Positions 1 through 8,873 of a stretch of 64,000 bases of DNA are shown here, in pieces. The stretch comes from Devosia naphthalenivorans (GTDB lineage: Bacteria; Pseudomonadota; Alphaproteobacteria; Rhizobiales; Devosiaceae). The notes beneath the pieces are model-generated. The model ran no database searches, was not told the DNA's origin, and saw nothing but the letters and a program-made list of their open reading frames with translations. Numbering within the stretch: the first letter of the stretch is position 1; each line of letters starts with the position of its first letter. A program made the translations under genes and the position numbers. The stretch covers positions 456,614-520,613 of the forward strand of contig NZ_PYVW01000002.1 of NCBI RefSeq assembly GCF_003056355.1, read 5' to 3'.

Positions 1-426
1 GCTGAACTGATAAACCAGCGCGGCACCCAGCCCGATCAGAACAGCGCGGAACGCGATGACGCCCAGGATACCCCAGAAGAGTACCCTGTGCTGATAGATG
101 CGGGGAATGGCGAGAAAGCCGAAGATCGTGGCGATGACGAACATGTTGTCCATCGCCAGGGATTGCTCGATCAGATAGCCGGTGAAGAATTCGAGGCCGG
201 CTTCCGCGCCGCGCTGCCACCAGACCCAGCCACCGAACGCGGTGGCGATGGCAACGTAGAAGCCATAGAGGAACAGGCTTTCCTTGGCCGAGATCTCCTT
301 TTCTTCCTTGTGCAGAATGCCAAGGTCGAAGACGAGCAGAGCTATGACGACCGCGATGAACGCGATCCAGAAATATACAGGGGTACCTAAAAAATCGCCC
401 GAAAGGGCGGCAAGAAGCGATTCCAT
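1..426 (-). CDS. TerC/Alx-family integral membrane protein (C-terminus beyond the window)
   Basis: The gene reads leftward off the window edge, so only 142 N-terminal residues are visible. TerC/Alx proteins are inner-membrane proteins linked to manganese export, alkaline-pH response and tellurite resistance. A first membrane helix spans about residues 17-35 and ends in FDLGIL. A charged cytoplasmic stretch (KEEKEISAKES) follows, then a second helix at about 51-70. The family signature EQSLAMDNMFV lies at residues 87-97 and carries the conserved acidic residues thought to bind metal. The start is the ATG at 426. The upstream 90 bases can fold into several hairpins, so regulation by the mRNA leader is possible. 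The family call is firm; the substrate is not known. Confidence 0.85.
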   Translation of the reverse strand, partial: MESLLAALSGDFLGTPVYFWIAFIAVVIALLVFDLGILHKEEKEISAKESLFLYGFYVAIATAFGGWVWWQRGAEAGLEFFTGYLIEQSLAMDNMFVIATIFGFLAIPRIYQHRVLFWGILGVIAFRAVLIGLGAALVYQFS

Positions 427-516
427 CGCCGGACCATCTCCATTTTTTGTTGGAGCAGCTCCGACATCACGAGAGCATAGGAGCTCTCGCCAGAGGGGCC
501 CGGCGCCGCACCCCTA
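427..516 (-). promoter_or_regulatory. Structured leader upstream of the TerC-family gene
   Basis: Three hairpins lie in a row just upstream of the TerC-type start, read on the minus strand. One is a GC-rich stem at 494-515. The second is a perfect 7-bp stem at 470-489 (CGAGAGC / GCTCTCG). The third is a short stem at 452-462 (GGAGC / GCTCC), followed by an A-rich stretch. Genes of this family in other bacteria often carry a manganese- or pH-responsive leader (yybP-ykoY type). The conserved core of that riboswitch was not found here, so only a structured leader is claimed. Confidence 0.35.
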
Positions 517-529
517 AAATGCTGATCGC

Positions 530-582
530 AAAGAAAAGTTCAACCCCCTCACGCGGGTGTTTATCGTCGCGCCAGCGGGGTT
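530..582 (-). terminator. Possible terminator after the small secreted protein gene
   Basis: On the minus strand AACCCC (582-577) can pair with GGGGTT (547-542), with an extra CG-rich inner pairing, and is followed by a T-rich run (TTTTCTTT). It lies directly after the stop codon at 589. The loop is long and the stem imperfect. Confidence 0.3.
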
Positions 583-588
583 AGCGGC

Positions 589-933
589 CTAGTGCGGCGT
601 GCACAGCATCACGATGGCGTCCGAGGTTTCGAGCTGGATCGCGGTGCCGAAATTGGGGTCGGGGATGAGCCGTCCGGCCTGAACCTCGCGGGCCGTCTTG
701 AGCCCGCCATCGTTGAAACCCACGCCGTCCTGGTAGGGGGTAATGGTTCCGGTGCCCGAGCTTTTATCGCCCACGACGGTGGAGGCAAAGCCATAGACCT
801 GGCCATAGATGGTCAGGATGCCGGCTTTGCCGGCGGTGGCATCACGGCAGCCCCAATTGCCCTCGAAACCCTGGGCAAGGGCAGGGGTGGCGGAGAGGGC
901 GATGAGGCTGGCAGTCAGGGCGATTCGGAGCAT
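589..933 (-). CDS. Small secreted protein of unknown function
   Basis: The product is 114 residues long with a clear Sec signal peptide: MLRIALTASLIALSATPALAQ, cleaved after the ALA box near residue 20. The mature part of about 93 residues begins with FEGNWGCRD and contains two cysteines (CRD near the start, LCTPH at the end) that could form a disulphide in the periplasm. No family was recognised. A longer reading from a TTG at 969 exists, but the ATG at 933 places the signal peptide at the N-terminus and is preferred. No strong ribosome-binding site is visible. It follows the MaoC pair with a gap of about 30 bases and may be cotranscribed. Confidence 0.7.
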   Translation of the reverse strand: MLRIALTASLIALSATPALAQGFEGNWGCRDATAGKAGILTIYGQVYGFASTVVGDKSSGTGTITPYQDGVGFNDGGLKTAREVQAGRLIPDPNFGTAIQLETSDAIVMLCTPH

Positions 934-965
934 GGGCGATAGAGTGCCGATACGCTCGCGGGCTT

Positions 966-1523
966 TCAAGCGGCACGCTTGAGCATTGGCCCGATCAACG
1001 GAAGTTTGATGAGCGCGAGCAACACTCTGGTGCGCAGGGAAGGGCGATAGTCGCGCAGCTTGGAGAAGCCGACGAACTCGGAGAGGTAGACCTGCTCGCC
1101 GCGCTGATTGCGGGCGGTGACCCGGTTGAACAGCAGGCCCCAGCCCGGCAGCGAGTTGGAGTGGCGCTTGTCATAGACGACGAGTTCGTAGCGGACCGTG
1201 TCGCCGGGGCGGACGGGCACCGAGAATTCGATTTTGCTGCCGCCCGGGGAAGGGCCGGACACGCCGGGCTCTTCGCCCAGACCGCGCAACCGGTCTTCCT
1301 CGGCTTCGAGCGCATCGACCATTTTGCGATGGCCGACGGCAGCGGTGTGCCAGCCGCTGGCGATGATGCCGCCGAAATGGCTGTGCACGGCCAGATCCGG
1401 ATCGACGTGGAAATATTGCGGATCGTACGCCTTGGCGAAGCGGATGATCTCATCCTCGGTGAACTGGTGTTCGCCGAGATCGAAGACTTCGTCGAGCACG
1501 ATGTTCTCGAACCAGCGGGTCAT
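966..1523 (-). CDS. MaoC-like acyl-CoA dehydratase (hot-dog fold), second of a pair
   Basis: This 185-residue protein has the MaoC hydratase fold. The hydratase motif reads AYDPQYFHVD at about residues 33-42, with the Asp and His expected for (R)-enoyl-CoA hydration. A GIIASGWHTA stretch follows in the substrate-binding helix. The start is the ATG at 1523, whose ATGA overlaps the stop of the preceding MaoC gene, so the two are translationally coupled. Coupled MaoC pairs often form heteromeric (R)-specific enoyl-CoA hydratases. The substrate cannot be read from the sequence. The longer reading up to 1625 has no family support and is probably a shadow of the upstream gene. Confidence 0.85.
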   Translation of the reverse strand: MTRWFENIVLDEVFDLGEHQFTEDEIIRFAKAYDPQYFHVDPDLAVHSHFGGIIASGWHTAAVGHRKMVDALEAEEDRLRGLGEEPGVSGPSPGGSKIEFSVPVRPGDTVRYELVVYDKRHSNSLPGWGLLFNRVTARNQRGEQVYLSEFVGFSKLRDYRPSLRTRVLLALIKLPLIGPMLKRAA

Positions 1524-1993
1524 GCGCCGGTCTCCCGCACGTCCACCAGATTGCTCAGCCGCAGTGTCATGACCTGCTGGTCCTTCTGGTTGCGGATATC
1601 GAAGTCGATGCCGACAATGCCCCATTGCGGCTGGGTGGCCGAGCGGCGCAGTTCGGCGATAGTCGCCTTGCCGCCGATGGTGTCATCGACCATGACGGGC
1701 GTTTTCCATTTGAGGTTGGTGAACCCCAGGCCACCGGCCGACGCGATGGTGGAGAGGAAGCTATCGACCAGCATGCGCAGGCTCAGCGCACCGGTTTGCC
1801 AGCCGCTCGCTGCAAGCCCACCGAGCAGGCTCGCCTTGGCGGCTTTTTCATCGAGGTGAAAGGGCAGCGGATCGAACTCGCGCGCGAAGCTGAGGATCAT
1901 TTCGCGGGTCACCTTGGTGTGGCCCAGTTCGATCACTTCGCCGACGCGCAGATCTTCGAAGTGGCGCCGATCTTTGGTGACAGGATTGGTCAT
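1520..1993 (-). CDS. MaoC-like acyl-CoA dehydratase (hot-dog fold), first of a pair
   Basis: This 157-residue MaoC-fold protein has the hydratase-type motif EFDPLPFHLD at about residues 38-47 and GGLAASGWQT in the following helix. It is upstream of, and overlaps by four bases with, the second MaoC gene. The shared spacing and motifs suggest an old duplication, with the products acting together on an acyl-CoA or a related hydroxyacyl substrate. The start ATG at 1993 has no competing upstream start with family similarity. The upstream region holds the palindrome at 2069-2163, which separates this operon from the AraC gene. Confidence 0.85.
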   Translation of the reverse strand: MTNPVTKDRRHFEDLRVGEVIELGHTKVTREMILSFAREFDPLPFHLDEKAAKASLLGGLAASGWQTGALSLRMLVDSFLSTIASAGGLGFTNLKWKTPVMVDDTIGGKATIAELRRSATQPQWGIVGIDFDIRNQKDQQVMTLRLSNLVDVRETGA

Positions 1994-2068
1994 TGCTTGC
2001 CCTATACGTCAAGCATGGGTTTTGCCCGCTTTGTGAAGGGAAGGCAAGCGCGGTTGCGGCATGGCACG

Positions 2069-2163
2069 TGCCACGACCTCGTCCTTCGACAAGCTCAGGA
2101 TGAGGTCTGCTGCGAGTTCTCAGTAGACCTCATGGTGAGCTTGTCGAACCACGAGGTCGTGGC
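2069..2163. repeat. Intergenic palindrome, family D copy 1
   Basis: This is an inverted repeat with arms of about 40 bases. The left arm contains CCTCGTCCTTCGACAAGCTC and the right arm GAGCTTGTCGAACCACGAGG, joined by a loop of about 16 bases. Related copies occur at 14547-14638 and, diverged, at 21671-21823; a half copy lies at 63225-63248. All are intergenic. Confidence 0.8.
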
Positions 2164-2170
2164 CCGACCA

Positions 2171-3079
2171 TCATGTGCCCGATGCCAGGCGCTGGGCGGA
2201 GCGATATTCCAGTGGGGCCATGCCGCGGCGGCGGCGGAAGGCCTTGGAGAGATAATTGGCGTCGGCGAACCCCGTAGCGGCGGCGATGGCGACGACACTC
2301 ATGTCGGTGGCCAGGAGCAGGCGCTCGATACGTTCGAGGCGCCGCTCCAGCACGTATTCGGAGGGGGCGCGGCCGGTGGCGGCGGTGAACTGGCGCACGA
2401 AATGGGCGCGGCTCATCTCGGCAATGGCGGCGAGGCGCTCGACCTGCAGCGGCTGGGCCAGATTGTTTTCGACATGTGCCGCCACCCGCGACAGGGCCGG
2501 CGGCATTTCTGGCGTAGGGGCAACGCTGGTGCCGAAGACGCCGTCATAGAGGGCGGCTATGGCTGCATAGGCCGATGCGGACGCTTCGCCGGGGGTGATC
2601 TGCTCCCGCTCGATCAGCGTGAGGCAGGCGGCGGCGAGGCGGTCGACCACGCCAGCGGAGAGGCTGACCACCGGCCCCGCCGCGTCGATGATTTCCCGCA
2701 CGAGCCGCAAAGCTTCGCGGCCGTTGAGGACCATCCAGAAATATTCCCAGTGTCCGCCACGCTCCAGCCAGTAGCGGTGTGCGTGCGGCATGGAGAGGAC
2801 CATGGTCTGCCCCGGAACGAGGCGATGCTGCACGCCGGCGAAGTCGAGCCTGCCCTCGCCCACAAGGGTGTGCTGGATGACCAGGAATGGCGCGGTGCCA
2901 CGCTGCAGACCGTCCCAGGAATAGACTTCGTTGCGGCGCTGCTCGTAGCCGGCGCTGATCGGCATGGCGTGGAGCGGCACGACGCTCTTGGCCAGATTGA
3001 GCACGCGAACGTCATGGCCGTGTTCGAGAAGGTGGGAGAGCACAAAATTACCCGCAATGGCACAAGCTTTCTCTAGCAC
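2171..3079 (-). CDS. AraC-family transcriptional regulator, divergent from a GH4 glycosidase
   Basis: The protein has 302 residues. The N-terminal 150 or so form a cupin-like sensor (VQHRLVPGQTMVLSMPHAHR is typical of AraC sugar-binding domains). The C-terminal 100 hold two helix-turn-helix motifs: LAAIAEMSRAHFVRQF and the second, ending in ANYLSKAFRRRRGMAPLEYR. The start is a GTG at 3079; the nearby ATG at 3083 is out of frame and soon stops. The gene is divergent from the GH4 gene at 3147 with only 67 bases between, and a 17-bp-spaced direct repeat in that gap is a plausible binding site. It most likely activates the GH4 gene in response to a sugar. The ligand is unknown. Confidence 0.85.
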   Translation of the reverse strand: MLEKACAIAGNFVLSHLLEHGHDVRVLNLAKSVVPLHAMPISAGYEQRRNEVYSWDGLQRGTAPFLVIQHTLVGEGRLDFAGVQHRLVPGQTMVLSMPHAHRYWLERGGHWEYFWMVLNGREALRLVREIIDAAGPVVSLSAGVVDRLAAACLTLIEREQITPGEASASAYAAIAALYDGVFGTSVAPTPEMPPALSRVAAHVENNLAQPLQVERLAAIAEMSRAHFVRQFTAATGRAPSEYVLERRLERIERLLLATDMSVVAIAAATGFADANYLSKAFRRRRGMAPLEYRSAQRLASGT

Positions 3080-3090
3080 TCATGCGGCGC

Positions 3091-3114
3091 TCAACGCTAG
3101 CAATGTGTCAACGC
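3091..3114. promoter_or_regulatory. Direct repeat TCAACGC, 17-bp period, in the araC/GH4 gap
   Basis: TCAACGC occurs at 3091-3097 and again at 3108-3114, on the same face of the helix within error. AraC-family proteins usually bind two direct half-sites spaced 17-21 bp apart. It lies upstream of the strong ribosome-binding site AAGGAGG near 3136 and of the GH4 start at 3147. Confidence 0.4.
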
Positions 3115-3146
3115 ATTCGGGGCGTCATCATCCCCAAGGAGGATAC

Positions 3147-4601
3147 ATGTCATTCAAGGTCACGGTTATCGGCGCGGGCTCTATCGGCTTCACCAAGACC
3201 CTAATTTCGGACCTGCTCAAGGTGCCCGAGTTCGTTGATTGCGAGTTCGCGCTGACCGACGTCAATCCGGCCAACCTGGACATGGTGCGACAGGTGATCG
3301 AGACGATCGTTTCGGTCAACAAGCTGCCCGCCAAGGTGACGGCAACGACCGACCGGCGCGAGGCGATCAGCGGCGCCCGATACATCATGAGCTGCGTCCG
3401 TGTCGGCGGGCTTGAGGCCTTTGCCACCGATATTTCCATCCCGCTGAAATACGGCGTCGATCAGTGCGTCGGTGACACCATCTGCGCCGGCGGCATCCTT
3501 TATGGCCAGCGCAACATCCCGGTGATCCTCGATTTCTGCAAGGATATCCGCGAGGTCGCGGAGCCCGGCGCGCTATTCCTCAACTATGCCAACCCCATGG
3601 CGATGAACACTTGGGCCGCCGAGATGTATGGCGGGGTCAATGTGGTCGGACTCTGCCACGGCGTGCAGCATGGCGCGCACCAGATCGCCAATGTGCTGGG
3701 CGTTCGGGATGACGAACTCGACTACGTTTGCTCGGGCATCAATCACCAGACCTGGTACATCGATATTCGCGCCAAGGGCCGCAAGATCGAGGCGGATGAA
3801 CTGATTGCCGGCTTCGAGAAGCACCCGGTCTATTCGCGCCAAGAGAAGGTGCGCATCGACGTGCTGAAGCGCTTCGGTGTGTACTCGACGGAGTCCAACG
3901 GGCACCTCAGCGAATATCTGCCCTGGTATCGCAAGCGCCCCGAAGAGATCGGCCGCTGGATCGACATGAGTGACTGGATTCATGGCGAAACCGGCGGCTA
4001 TCTGCGCTACTCGACCGAGCGCCGCAACTGGTTCGAGACCGATTTCCCGATGTTCAAGGAGCAGGCCAACAAGCCGCTTTCCGAGCACAAGCGCACCAGC
4101 GAGCACGCCAGCTACATCATCGAAGCCATGGAAACTGGCCGGTCCTATCGAGGCCATTTCAACCGCCGCAACAATGGCATCATCACCAATCTGCCTGATG
4201 ACGCGATCATCGAAAGCCCCGGCTATGTCGATCGCTTCGGCATCAACATGATCGAGGGCATCACCCTGCCGACGGCTTGCGCGGCGACGTGCTCGGTTTC
4301 GGTTTCGGTGCAGCGCCTTTCGGTGGAAGCGGCGATGACAGGCGACATCAATACGCTCAAGCTCGCCGTGCTGCATGACCCGCTGGTCGGCGCCATCTGC
4401 ACGCCCGACGAGGTGTGGGCGATGGTGGACGAGATGGTGGTGGCCCAGGCCAAGTGGCTGCCGCAATATGCCGATGCAGTGCCGGCCGCCAAGGAACGGA
4501 TTGTCAAGTCGACGGTCAAGACGCGCGATTGGGATGGCGCTGCGCGCAAGAAGGTGCGCTCGGTTGAGGAACTGCGCGAGGTAGTGGGCGGTCACCACTA
4601 G
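3147..4601 (+). CDS. Glycoside hydrolase family 4 enzyme (alpha-galactosidase/alpha-glucosidase type)
   Basis: GH4 enzymes are cytoplasmic, NAD- and divalent-metal-dependent glycosidases that cleave by oxidation, elimination and reduction. This 484-residue protein has the NAD-binding GAGSIGF at residues 9-15, the metal ligands Cys170 (GLCHGVQ) and His200 (GINHQ), and the NYANPMAMNTWA segment near 146-157. The start is the ATG at 3147, preceded by AAGGAGG, not the longer open frame from 2964. It differs clearly from the second GH4 enzyme at 5815: CHGVQHG replaces CHSVQGT, and an extra C-terminal tail is present. The two probably prefer different sugars or linkages. It is divergent from its own AraC regulator. 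The substrate is inferred only from the neighbouring transporter. Confidence 0.88.
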   Translation: MSFKVTVIGAGSIGFTKTLISDLLKVPEFVDCEFALTDVNPANLDMVRQVIETIVSVNKLPAKVTATTDRREAISGARYIMSCVRVGGLEAFATDISIPLKYGVDQCVGDTICAGGILYGQRNIPVILDFCKDIREVAEPGALFLNYANPMAMNTWAAEMYGGVNVVGLCHGVQHGAHQIANVLGVRDDELDYVCSGINHQTWYIDIRAKGRKIEADELIAGFEKHPVYSRQEKVRIDVLKRFGVYSTESNGHLSEYLPWYRKRPEEIGRWIDMSDWIHGETGGYLRYSTERRNWFETDFPMFKEQANKPLSEHKRTSEHASYIIEAMETGRSYRGHFNRRNNGIITNLPDDAIIESPGYVDRFGINMIEGITLPTACAATCSVSVSVQRLSVEAAMTGDINTLKLAVLHDPLVGAICTPDEVWAMVDEMVVAQAKWLPQYADAVPAAKERIVKSTVKTRDWDGAARKKVRSVEELREVVGGHH

Positions 4602-4607
4602 GGTTTT

Positions 4608-4631
4608 GGTGGGGCTCTGATCGGCCCCACC
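4608..4631 (+). terminator. Hairpin after the first GH4 gene
   Basis: A perfect 8-bp stem, GGTGGGGC / GCCCCACC, starts seven bases after the stop codon at 4601. No T-run follows, so it may act as an mRNA 3' stabiliser or a factor-dependent terminator. Confidence 0.4.
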
Positions 4632-4670
4632 GATGGCCTCCCCACAAGGGGTTGACCCTTTTCCACCGGG

Positions 4671-4746
4671 TCATTCCCGCGAAAGAGGGAACCTGCGTTG
4701 ACGATGGTTGGGGGGGAACAGAGGTTCCCGCTTTCGCGGGAATGAC
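4671..4746. repeat. Palindrome family A, copy 1
   Basis: The outer arms are TCATTCCCGCGAAAG and CTTTCGCGGGAATGA. The left arm carries a mismatch (GAGGGA instead of GCGGGA) relative to copies at 5041 and 51171. It lies 40 bases after the GH4 hairpin. Confidence 0.85.
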
Positions 4747-4832
4747 GTTGTGGTTTAGATCGACCTCCACCTCACCCGGCATTCCCGCACCCTAGATGAG
4801 GGTTTTACCCCTCACCTCCACATCCACTGTTG

Positions 4833-4951
4833 CTTCCCTCGGGCTTGGCCCAAGGGTCTCTCGTCGCTTGTGCCGTGGGGAGAGTGGCCCTCGGGTCGAG
4901 CCCGAGGGAAACGCGGTGGGTGGGGGAGGTGGTGCCGTACACGGGCGGGCG
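4833..4951. repeat. Repeat family B, copy 1
   Basis: This element of about 119 bases begins with GCTTCCCTCGGGCTTGGCC and ends with the GGTGGGTGGGGGAGGTGGTG tract. It is repeated at 5173-5291, and its ends resemble the palindrome at 41706-41778 near carA. Confidence 0.8.
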
Positions 4952-5040
4952 GCGAGGGTGTGAGATGGTGCCACATACTCGATCGTCACCCTTGGGCTTG
5001 ACCCAAGGGGAGTGTTTACTTTGTGCGCTTTTCCCACCGG

Positions 5041-5119
5041 GTCATTCCCGCGAAAGCGGGAACCTCCGTTGGCGATGGTTGCAAGGGGAAACAGAGGTTC
5101 CCGCTTTCGCGGGAATGAC
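5041..5119. repeat. Palindrome family A, copy 2
   Basis: The arms GTCATTCCCGCGAAAGCGGG and CCCGCTTTCGCGGGAATGAC are fully complementary, and the pairing continues into AACCTC / GAGGTT. It is followed by the same GTTGTGGTTTAGAT stretch as copy 1. Confidence 0.85.
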
Positions 5120-5172
5120 GTTGTGGTTTAGATGGAGATGAGGGTTTTTACCCTTCGCCCCTTCACCCACTG

Positions 5173-5291
5173 TGCTTCCCTCGGGGTTGGCCGAGGGTCT
5201 CTCGTCGCTTGTACCGTGGGGAGAGTGGCCCTCGGGTCGAGCCCGAGGGAAACGCGGTGGGTGGGGGAGGTGGTGCCGTACACGGGTGGCG
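5173..5291. repeat. Repeat family B, copy 2
   Basis: It is nearly identical to 4833-4951, including the CTCTCGTCGCTTGT.CCGTGG centre and the G-rich end. One small deletion distinguishes the first arm (TTGGCCGAGG against TTGGCCCAAGG). Confidence 0.8.
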
Positions 5292-5360
5292 AGGGGGTGA
5301 GACGGTGCCAGATATCGGTGGATGGTTCGAACCAGCTTGCGGCTGTGGCGGGATCTCGGG

Positions 5361-5387
5361 ATGGATCCCGGCTCAAGGCCGGGATGA
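5361..5387. repeat. Palindrome family E, copy 1
   Basis: The short hairpin CCCGGC-TCAAG-GCCGGG sits inside TGGATCCCGG...CCGGGATGAC. A second copy in the opposite orientation lies at 14444-14473. Confidence 0.75.
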
Positions 5388-5438
5388 CATCGGGGGTGGT
5401 GGTGGGCAGCGGTAACAGGCTGGACGTTTCGGCGGGGC

Positions 5439-5663
5439 TCACCCCTCCTGCGTCGCGCTGAGCGGCACATCCATGCCCTGGTCGGCGTATTCACGCAGTT
5501 TGTTGCGCATGGTGCGGATGGAAATGCCCAGGATTTGGGCGGCGTGGGTTCGGTTGCCCTCGGTTTGTTGCAGGGTGGCGAGGATCAGGTCGCGTTCGAC
5601 ATCGCTGGCACGCAGGCCGACAAGGGCCTGGGTGACGCTGGGGTCGGGTTCGAAGTCGTACAT
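5439..5663 (-). CDS. Small Fis-type helix-turn-helix protein (FlbD C-terminus-like)
   Basis: This 74-residue protein is little more than a Fis-type DNA-binding domain. DVERDLILATLQQTEGNRTH is followed by AAQILGISIRTMRNKLREY at about residues 41-59, matching the C-terminal helix-turn-helix of NtrC-class activators, closest to FlbD-like flagellar regulators. No receiver or AAA+ domain is present, and the frame upstream of the ATG at 5663 has no family similarity. A perfect CtrA-type box lies 62-77 bases upstream in the matching orientation. The gene sits alone inside the sugar locus, between the repeat block and the second GH4 gene, and probably has nothing to do with sugar use. Its targets are unknown. 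Confidence 0.8.
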   Translation of the reverse strand: MYDFEPDPSVTQALVGLRASDVERDLILATLQQTEGNRTHAAQILGISIRTMRNKLREYADQGMDVPLSATQEG

Positions 5664-5724
5664 TTCAGTCGCTTTCTGAGCCCCCAAACTTGAACTCAGA
5701 TGCCGACAAGGCTGGGCCCTTATG

Positions 5725-5740
5725 GTTAAGGCGAGGTTAA
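5725..5740 (-). promoter_or_regulatory. CtrA-type box upstream of the Fis-like gene
   Basis: On the minus strand the sequence reads TTAA-CCTCGCC-TTAAC, an exact match to the alphaproteobacterial CtrA consensus TTAA-N7-TTAAC. It is 62 bases upstream of the start at 5663. Confidence 0.55.
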
Positions 5741-5751
5741 TGAAAACCCAA

Positions 5752-5780
5752 CGGCCCCGACGCTTTTCGCATCGGGGCCG
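5752..5780 (-). terminator. Terminator of the agp/GH4 operon
   Basis: A strong stem (CGGCCCCGA / TCGGGGCCG plus inner GC pairs) closes a small loop. On the minus strand it is followed by TTGGGTTTTC. It lies 35 bases after the stop of the GH4 gene at 5815. Confidence 0.65.
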
Positions 5781-5814
5781 CATTTGGAAGCAGGGGAGGA
5801 GGTTGCGCCGCGAA

Positions 5815-7182
5815 TTACGCCACGCGCTGCTTCCGGGAACCACGGGCCCATTCCGGCAACCAGGTGCCGTGGGCTTCGGTGAGGTCGTCGACCAAATTCC
5901 AGATCTGCTCGAGATCCAGTTCGGCGGCGGTGTGTGGGTCCATCATCGCGGCATGGTAGATGTGCTCGCGGTTTTCCTCAATCAGTGCGCGAACGGTGAG
6001 TTCCTGCACGTTGATGTTGGTGCGGATGAGTGCCGTCAGCTGCGGCGGCAATTCGCCAATATAGGTCGGCTGCAGGCCGTTTTCGTCAACCAGGCACGGC
6101 ACTTCAACCGCTGCGTTGTTAGGCAACGAGGTGATCACGCCATTGTTGCGCAGATTGCCGTAGATTACGGAGGGCTCGCCCGTCCACACCGAATTGACGA
6201 TGGAGGAGGCGTATTCCTTGGACTGCTTGACCTCGATGCGGTCGGCCTTGCGGTAGTCCTCGGAGGTCTTTTTCCACTTGGCGATCTGCTCGACGCAGCG
6301 CTTGGGATATTCATCGAGCGGAATGCCAAACTTCTCGATCAGGTCCTCGCGGCCTTCCTTGATGAAATAGGGCGTGTACTCGGCGAAGTGCTCGGAGCTT
6401 TCGGTGACGAAATAGCCCAGGCGCGTCATCATCTCGTAGCGCACCTTGTTCGGGCAGCGCGGGTTCCAGGTCGGCTTGGGGGCCTTGCCCGACGCATAGG
6501 CCTTGAGCAGCTCGGGATAGAGATCCTTGTAGGAGCCGTCGGGCTGGCGATGCTCAAACTTGAGGTAGAACGCCATGTGGTTGATGCCGGCGGAACGGTA
6601 GCGGATTTCCTCGTAGGGAATGTCGAGGTCGTTCGCCAATTCCATTGCGGTGCCCTGCACGGAGTGGCAGAGGCCAACCTGCTTGATGGTGGGGTATTTT
6701 TCCGAGATGGCCCAGGTGTTGATGGCCATGGGGTTGACGTATTGCAGCATGATCGCTTCGGGCGCGACCTGCAGCATGTCTTCGCAGATGCTCCACAGAT
6801 GGGGCACGGTGCGCAGGCCGCGCATGATGCCGCCGACGCCCAGGGTGTCGGCGATGGTCTGGCGCAAATTATACTTCTTGGGGACTTCGAAATCGACCAC
6901 GGTCGAGGGCTCGTAGCCGCCGATCTGGAAGCAGACGACCACGAAATTGGTGCCGTCCAGCGCCTGGCGCTGGTTGGAGTAGGTTTCGACGGTTGCCGAA
7001 ACACCCAGCGTGGCGATCAGTTTTTTTGCGATCACTTCGCTTTCTTCGAGGCGGGTCGGATTGATGTCCATCAAGCGGATGGTGGCGCCGGCCAGAGCCG
7101 GGCGCTGCAGGATATCGCCGACGATGTTCTTCATGAACACGGCAGAGCCGGCGCCGATAAAGGTGATCTTTGGATTTGCCAT
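5815..7182 (-). CDS. melA: Alpha-galactosidase, glycoside hydrolase family 4 (MelA type)
   Basis: This 455-residue enzyme would hydrolyse melibiose- or raffinose-type alpha-galactosides in the cytoplasm, using NAD and Mn(II). The NAD-binding GAGSAVF is at residues 10-16, the metal ligands are Cys172 (GLCHSVQGT) and His202 (GINHMAF), and YVNPMAINTWA lies near 148-158. These motifs match MelA closely. The start ATG at 7182 has AGGAGC upstream, inside the stop region of the transporter ATPase gene. It is therefore the last gene of the agpA-B-C-D operon, followed by the terminator at 5752-5780. It corresponds in position to agaL2 of the Sinorhizobium meliloti agp locus (recalled, not checked). 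Confidence 0.92.
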   Translation of the reverse strand: MANPKITFIGAGSAVFMKNIVGDILQRPALAGATIRLMDINPTRLEESEVIAKKLIATLGVSATVETYSNQRQALDGTNFVVVCFQIGGYEPSTVVDFEVPKKYNLRQTIADTLGVGGIMRGLRTVPHLWSICEDMLQVAPEAIMLQYVNPMAINTWAISEKYPTIKQVGLCHSVQGTAMELANDLDIPYEEIRYRSAGINHMAFYLKFEHRQPDGSYKDLYPELLKAYASGKAPKPTWNPRCPNKVRYEMMTRLGYFVTESSEHFAEYTPYFIKEGREDLIEKFGIPLDEYPKRCVEQIAKWKKTSEDYRKADRIEVKQSKEYASSIVNSVWTGEPSVIYGNLRNNGVITSLPNNAAVEVPCLVDENGLQPTYIGELPPQLTALIRTNINVQELTVRALIEENREHIYHAAMMDPHTAAELDLEQIWNLVDDLTEAHGTWLPEWARGSRKQRVA

Positions 7183-7191
7183 TAATTGCTC

Positions 7192-8862
<1,671 letters not shown>

Positions 8863-8873
8863 GTGCCGGCTCC

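Larger units (their letters stand above)
4602..5438. other. 837-base gene-free block made of duplicated palindromes
   Basis: No convincing gene was found here. The short open frames in this stretch run through palindromes on both strands. The block holds two copies of a composite unit (about 4655-4985 and 5025-5315, offset about 340-370 bases). Each copy consists of palindrome A followed by element B. A single copy of palindrome E (5361-5387) follows. The copies differ by small insertions and substitutions, so the duplication is not recent. Confidence 0.75.

Noticed and set aside
427..516. A yybP-ykoY manganese riboswitch before the TerC gene.
   Set aside because: The conserved core of that class could not be found by eye, so only an unnamed structured leader was listed.
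4655..5315. A CRISPR array.
   Set aside because: There are only two long imperfect copies with no regular short repeats or unique spacers, and no cas genes.
5315..5345. A tRNA T-arm-like sequence (GGTTCGAACC).
   Set aside because: No acceptor stem, anticodon arm or CCA region fits around it; it lies inside the repeat block.
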